A DNA stretch of 64,000 nucleotides from Aurantimonas coralicida DSM 14790. Its GTDB lineage: Bacteria; Pseudomonadota; Alphaproteobacteria; Rhizobiales; Rhizobiaceae. Location of the stretch: assembly GCF_000421645.1 (NCBI RefSeq), contig NZ_ATXK01000002.1:186001-250000 (forward strand), written 5' to 3'. The notes under the pieces were generated by a model. That model made no database searches. It saw only the letters and a list, made by a program, of their open reading frames with translations, and had not been told where the DNA came from. A program made the translations under genes and the position numbers. Positions 60,427-64,000 of the stretch are shown piece after piece (the stretch's first letter is position 1; every line of letters starts with the position of its first letter).

Positions 60427-60486
60427 CGTCACCTTCTTCCGCCGTTGTTCGCCACCAAACGCCGCGAACCCATGCGAAACAGTAGA

Positions 60487-60513
60487 GACCGGCAGGCCAG
60501 AAGCCCGCCGGTC
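60487..60513 (-). terminator. Hairpin downstream of the cold-shock gene
   Basis: GACCGGC pairs with GCCGGTC across an internal GGC/GCC-bearing loop, 12 nt after the cold-shock gene stop. The T-run is poor, so its role as terminator is tentative. Confidence 0.45.
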
Positions 60514-60524
60514 ACATCATGCAA

Positions 60525-60737
60525 TCAGGCGCGCTGAACGTTGACAGCCTTCGGGCCCTTGCCGCGGGTGTCCGGCTCGGTGTCGAAGCTGATCTTGTCG
60601 CCTTCGTTCAGGGAGGAGATGCCCGCGCGCTCGAGAGCGGAGACGTGAAGGAAGACATCCTTCGCGCCGCCTTCCGGGGTGACAAATCCGAAACCCTTGG
60701 CTTCGTTGAAGAACTTTACGGTGCCGGTCTGGCTCAT
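60525..60737 (-). CDS. cspA: Cold-shock domain protein (CspA family)
   Basis: A 70-residue OB-fold protein of the usual size. RNP1 and RNP2 are visible as KGFGFVTPEG and KDVFLHVSALERAGI, with the start SQTGTVKFFNEAKGF. It binds single-stranded RNA/DNA and acts as an RNA chaperone. The rpsU/cspA order is common in Hyphomicrobiales. The 375-nt region upstream contains its promoter and leader. Confidence 0.95.
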   Translation of the reverse strand: MSQTGTVKFFNEAKGFGFVTPEGGAKDVFLHVSALERAGISSLNEGDKISFDTEPDTRGKGPKAVNVQRA

Positions 60738-61112
60738 GGTATTACCTTTCGTCGCTGCCCTGTGGGCGATCGTCTGAAGTGTTCTCGCGACGCGATTGAC
60801 TTCTTGAGTGGTGTGGACACGGCATGCCGCCGCGGCCGGAGATTCGGAACTTCACAAGGGTTACGGCGAAAGGTTTGGTTCTCGTCGCGCTGGTCGCGTT
60901 AATGCGCTACCAAGCGAACCGCCGTTTTACGGTGGCGGAACGTCTGCCAGACTCCGGGTCTGCAAATACCCGAACTGATAGTATGGGCTTTCACGCGCCC
61001 GAACGCAAGCGCACTGTCGCCCGAATGGGCCTGCACCGCCCCGTCGGCAGCCCGCAAGCCCCTGCGAGGCAGGCCTCCGCGACCGGAATCGTCCCGGCCG
61101 CAACTTGTCCCG
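60738..61112. other. Intergenic region upstream of the cold-shock gene
   Basis: About 375 bp without a credible gene. It should carry the cold-shock promoter and 5' leader on the minus strand and the 3' end of the P450 transcript. I see a small inverted repeat CCGCC/GGCGG around 60918 but no clear terminator or promoter consensus. Open frames crossing it are Arg/Pro-rich shadows. Confidence 0.5.
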
Positions 61113-62534
61113 TCAGCCCGCCAGGGGCGCCGGCGTCCGGCGGCTGACCCTGAGCGGCAGCCCGCCATTCGGCTGCACGGTGATGCGCTGGACCACCTCC
61201 GGAGGCGCGGCCTCCTCATAGTCGAAACGCAGCCCCCGCAGGAGGCAGGCGAGGGCGATGACGCCCTCCATCAGGGCGAAGCTGGCCCCGATGCAGACCC
61301 GCGGGCCGACCCCGAAGGGCAGATACTGATAGCGGTCGAGCGCCTCGCGATTGCCCGGCAGGAACCGGCTCGGAATGAAATGGTCGGGCCGGTCCCAGAG
61401 CATCTCGTGGCGATGGATCAGCCAGGGCATGACCAGCACCGTCGCGCCGGCGGGAATCGCCACGTCGCCGACCCGGTCCGGCGCCAGCGCGGTGCGGTTC
61501 AGCGACGGCGCCGGCGGATAGAGCCGCAGCGATTCCTCGAAGACGGCCCGCGTGTAGGGCAGGCGCTCCAGCCATTCGCTGGGGTGCGACAGGGTCGGCA
61601 GGATCGTGTCGAGCTCGGCCTCGACGGCGGCGCGCTCGGCGGGCGCCTGGCTGAGGAGATACAGGGTCCAGGCCAGCGACCGCGCGGTGGTCTCGTGGCC
61701 GGCGCCGATGAAGGTGATGATGTTGTCCTCGATCTCGCTGGCCGACAGGCCGTCGGTCTTGACCAGGAGGGTCAGGAGATCGTTCGGCGCGCCGTCGGGA
61801 TCGCGGGCGATCTGCTCGCGGCGGCGGGTGATGGTGCGGGCGATGAGGCCGCGGAAATAATCCATCGACTTGCGGCCGCGCATCCGGCGCAGGCGCGGCA
61901 GGAAGGCCGGCGCGCCGAGAAGGTCGAGCGGATCGACCCGGCCCATGGAGCCGAGGAAGTCGCGGGTCGAGCGGGCGAATGTCTCGCCGTCATCGGCGAT
62001 GTCGTCGGTGAACAGGGTCGCCTGCAGGATGTCGAAGGTCAGCAGCGTCATCTCGTGGCTGCCGTCCACCATGCCGCCGGCCCGCGCGGCGAGCCCGTCG
62101 GCGAAGCGTTCCGACCGGTCCTGCATGGTTTCGGAGAAGCCGGCCGTGTGGCGCGGCGTGAACACCGGCGCGATGGCCTTGCGGGTGCGGCGCCACAGGG
62201 CGCCCTCGGCGGTCAGCAGCCCGTCGCGCAGGAGCGGCCGCAGAATGCGCTGGCGCAGCGGCTGCATGACGTAGTTTTTCGCGTTCTCCACCAGACAGTG
62301 CCGGACGCCGGCCGGATCGTTGATGACGATGTTCGGCACGCCCAGCCACTTGCCGACGATATAGGGCTCCTTGAACGCTCGCGTGCCCCAGATCTCGATG
62401 GGATTGCGCGAGGCCGTCGTCAGGAAGCCGAAGAAGCCGAGCGGCGTCGCGTTGGGCACCGGGGCCGGGGCGCGGAACGGCCGCACGGGCGTGGCGGACG
62501 CGGCCTGGGCTGGAGCGGTCAGTGTATCGGACAT
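61113..62534 (-). CDS. Cytochrome P450
   Basis: A 473-residue P450. The I-helix oxygen motif is FIGAGHETTARSL, the K-helix ExxR is EESLR, and the heme ligand Cys is in FGVGPRVCIGASFALM. These three motifs place it in the soluble bacterial class. The substrate and redox partner are unknown; no ferredoxin gene is nearby. The ATG was chosen by length; the frame extends 37 codons upstream without family features. The thioesterase gene lies upstream on the same strand. Confidence 0.93.
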   Translation of the reverse strand: MSDTLTAPAQAASATPVRPFRAPAPVPNATPLGFFGFLTTASRNPIEIWGTRAFKEPYIVGKWLGVPNIVINDPAGVRHCLVENAKNYVMQPLRQRILRPLLRDGLLTAEGALWRRTRKAIAPVFTPRHTAGFSETMQDRSERFADGLAARAGGMVDGSHEMTLLTFDILQATLFTDDIADDGETFARSTRDFLGSMGRVDPLDLLGAPAFLPRLRRMRGRKSMDYFRGLIARTITRRREQIARDPDGAPNDLLTLLVKTDGLSASEIEDNIITFIGAGHETTARSLAWTLYLLSQAPAERAAVEAELDTILPTLSHPSEWLERLPYTRAVFEESLRLYPPAPSLNRTALAPDRVGDVAIPAGATVLVMPWLIHRHEMLWDRPDHFIPSRFLPGNREALDRYQYLPFGVGPRVCIGASFALMEGVIALACLLRGLRFDYEEAAPPEVVQRITVQPNGGLPLRVSRRTPAPLAG

Positions 62535-62675
62535 GAAATGCGACTCGCCGCAGGAGAGGAACCGCGATTCCATATGGGTGGCGAGGATTGCCGCGTCGAG
62601 CGGCGCAATCGTCGCGGGTGGCGTCGGGCGCCGTTGCCCTGCCACCGGCGGCTGCCGGCAAGGCAGGGCGTCCGG

Positions 62676-63113
62676 TCAGGCCTCGGCGGGGCTCGACCGG
62701 ACATGGGCCGCGAGCCGGCCGCGCATGTCGTCGGGCAGCGGCGTCGAGCGGCGGGTGGTCTCGTCCATCAGGACGATCACCGCGGCGGCGCTGGCGCACA
62801 GGACGCCATTCTGGAACACGGCCTGGCGCAGGCGGATCGAGCTGTTGCCCAGGCCCTCGACCGCCGTGCCGATCTCCACCTCGCCCGGCCAGTTCATCTC
62901 GCGCCGGAAGTCGATGGTGATCTGCGCCAGGACGAAGGCGGTTCCGGCCGGTGGCGGCGCCTCGCCGGCATGCAGCACTTCCACCCGGCCGGTCTCGAAG
63001 AAGGTCGCATAGACGGCGTTGTTCACATGGCCCTGACGGTCGGTGTCGCCGTAGCGCAGCTTGTCGCGGGTCCAGAACGGGAAGTCGTCCCGAGTCGGGT
63101 CGTTGGAAGGCAT
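62676..63113 (-). CDS. Acyl-CoA thioesterase, 4HBT/hot-dog family
   Basis: A 145-residue protein. RYGDTDRQGHVNNAVYATFF is the 4-hydroxybenzoyl-CoA thioesterase signature with the catalytic Asp before Gln-Gly-His. The central helix is followed by a beta-rich C-terminus. It hydrolyses acyl-CoA; the chain preference is unknown. The ATG was chosen by family length; a longer frame upstream is not supported. It is divergent from gyrB. Confidence 0.88.
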   Translation of the reverse strand: MPSNDPTRDDFPFWTRDKLRYGDTDRQGHVNNAVYATFFETGRVEVLHAGEAPPPAGTAFVLAQITIDFRREMNWPGEVEIGTAVEGLGNSSIRLRQAVFQNGVLCASAAAVIVLMDETTRRSTPLPDDMRGRLAAHVRSSPAEA

Positions 63114-63326
63114 GGATCGGTCTCTCACGGCGAAAATTGCAGCGGAAGCGGAGGCGCGGCACGGGTCGCGCGGCCGGCCAGGCGTTGCGTTCGCGCCGCA
63201 TTCCGGCCCGCTGCTGGGGGTAGGGCCGGCAGGCGCTTTCGTCAATGAAGGAGAGACCCTATATAAAAGAGTGAATTTTGGCCGATTCGCCCTCCCCGGG
63301 TGCTCGGCCCGAGACCAAGGACCATC

Positions 63327-64000
<674 letters not shown>

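Noticed and set aside
60824-61219. Open frames on both strands between the cold-shock and P450 genes
   Set aside because: Arg/Ala/Pro-rich composition without ribosome binding sites; likely non-coding leader and 3' region.

Overview
The window is high-G+C chromosomal DNA from an alphaproteobacterium, most likely of the order Hyphomicrobiales (Rhizobiales). The evidence is gene content and order: uspA-nfuA-tsaB-rimI-plsC-miaB-phoH-ybeY-corC-lnt-HTH-metK-trmB, rimP-nusA-ylxR-infB-rbfA-truB, rpsO-pnp, fabI-fabB-fabA next to the iron regulator irr, and the replication block recF-dnaN-dnaA...rpsT-mutM-ubiE-ubiB-coaBC-dut. I cannot name the genus from sequence alone. No tRNA, rRNA, transposase, integrase or CRISPR array was seen.

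Layout. 1-20.3 kb is a plus-strand housekeeping run: Fe-S carrier, tRNA modification, RNA and ribosome maturation, lipoprotein maturation, SAM synthesis, then the transcription/translation operon. 20.3-27.5 kb is an accessory insertion between truB and rpsO, genes that are usually close together in this order. It holds a CorA-type transporter, an alpha/beta hydrolase, a compositionally foreign gene for a membrane-anchored HerA/FtsK-type ATPase (23.0-25.2 kb), and a minus-strand pair (GNAT/CelD-like acyltransferase and PIG-L-like deacetylase). 27.7-30.5 kb is rpsO-pnp. 30.5-32.5 kb has a divergent DUF1127-like/LysR pair and a DUF2937 protein. 32.5-35.5 kb is a TPP-riboswitch-controlled thiOSGE operon. 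35.5-39.5 kb is the unsaturated fatty-acid module fabA-fabB-fabI (minus) next to irr (plus). 39.6-45.2 kb is metabolic: an SH3 protein, a 2-hydroxyacid dehydrogenase, a flavin monooxygenase with an N-terminal NTF2-like domain, a DUF1328 mini-protein and an NCS2 nucleobase permease.

45.2-50.5 kb (minus) carries a MoeB/ThiF-like protein, recF, dnaN, dnaA and a rhodanese whose stop overlaps one candidate dnaA start. A 0.7 kb non-coding stretch with one near-consensus DnaA box and several repeats separates this from rpsT and mutM. 52.8-57.0 kb (plus) is ubiE-ubiB-coaBC-dut. The last 7 kb has a GGDEF protein, cysK, a membrane protein, rpsU with a TTG start, a cold-shock protein, a cytochrome P450, an acyl-CoA thioesterase and the 5' part of gyrB, which runs off the window.

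The most unusual features are the lone HerA-like membrane ATPase, a short leader ORF with a hairpin that appears to couple the TPP riboswitch transcript to thiO translation, a perfect 18-bp inverted repeat beside the foreign island, an Irr-box-like palindrome upstream of nfuA, and the rhodanese-dnaA arrangement. Base composition statements are by eye, and family assignments rest on motifs read in the translations.
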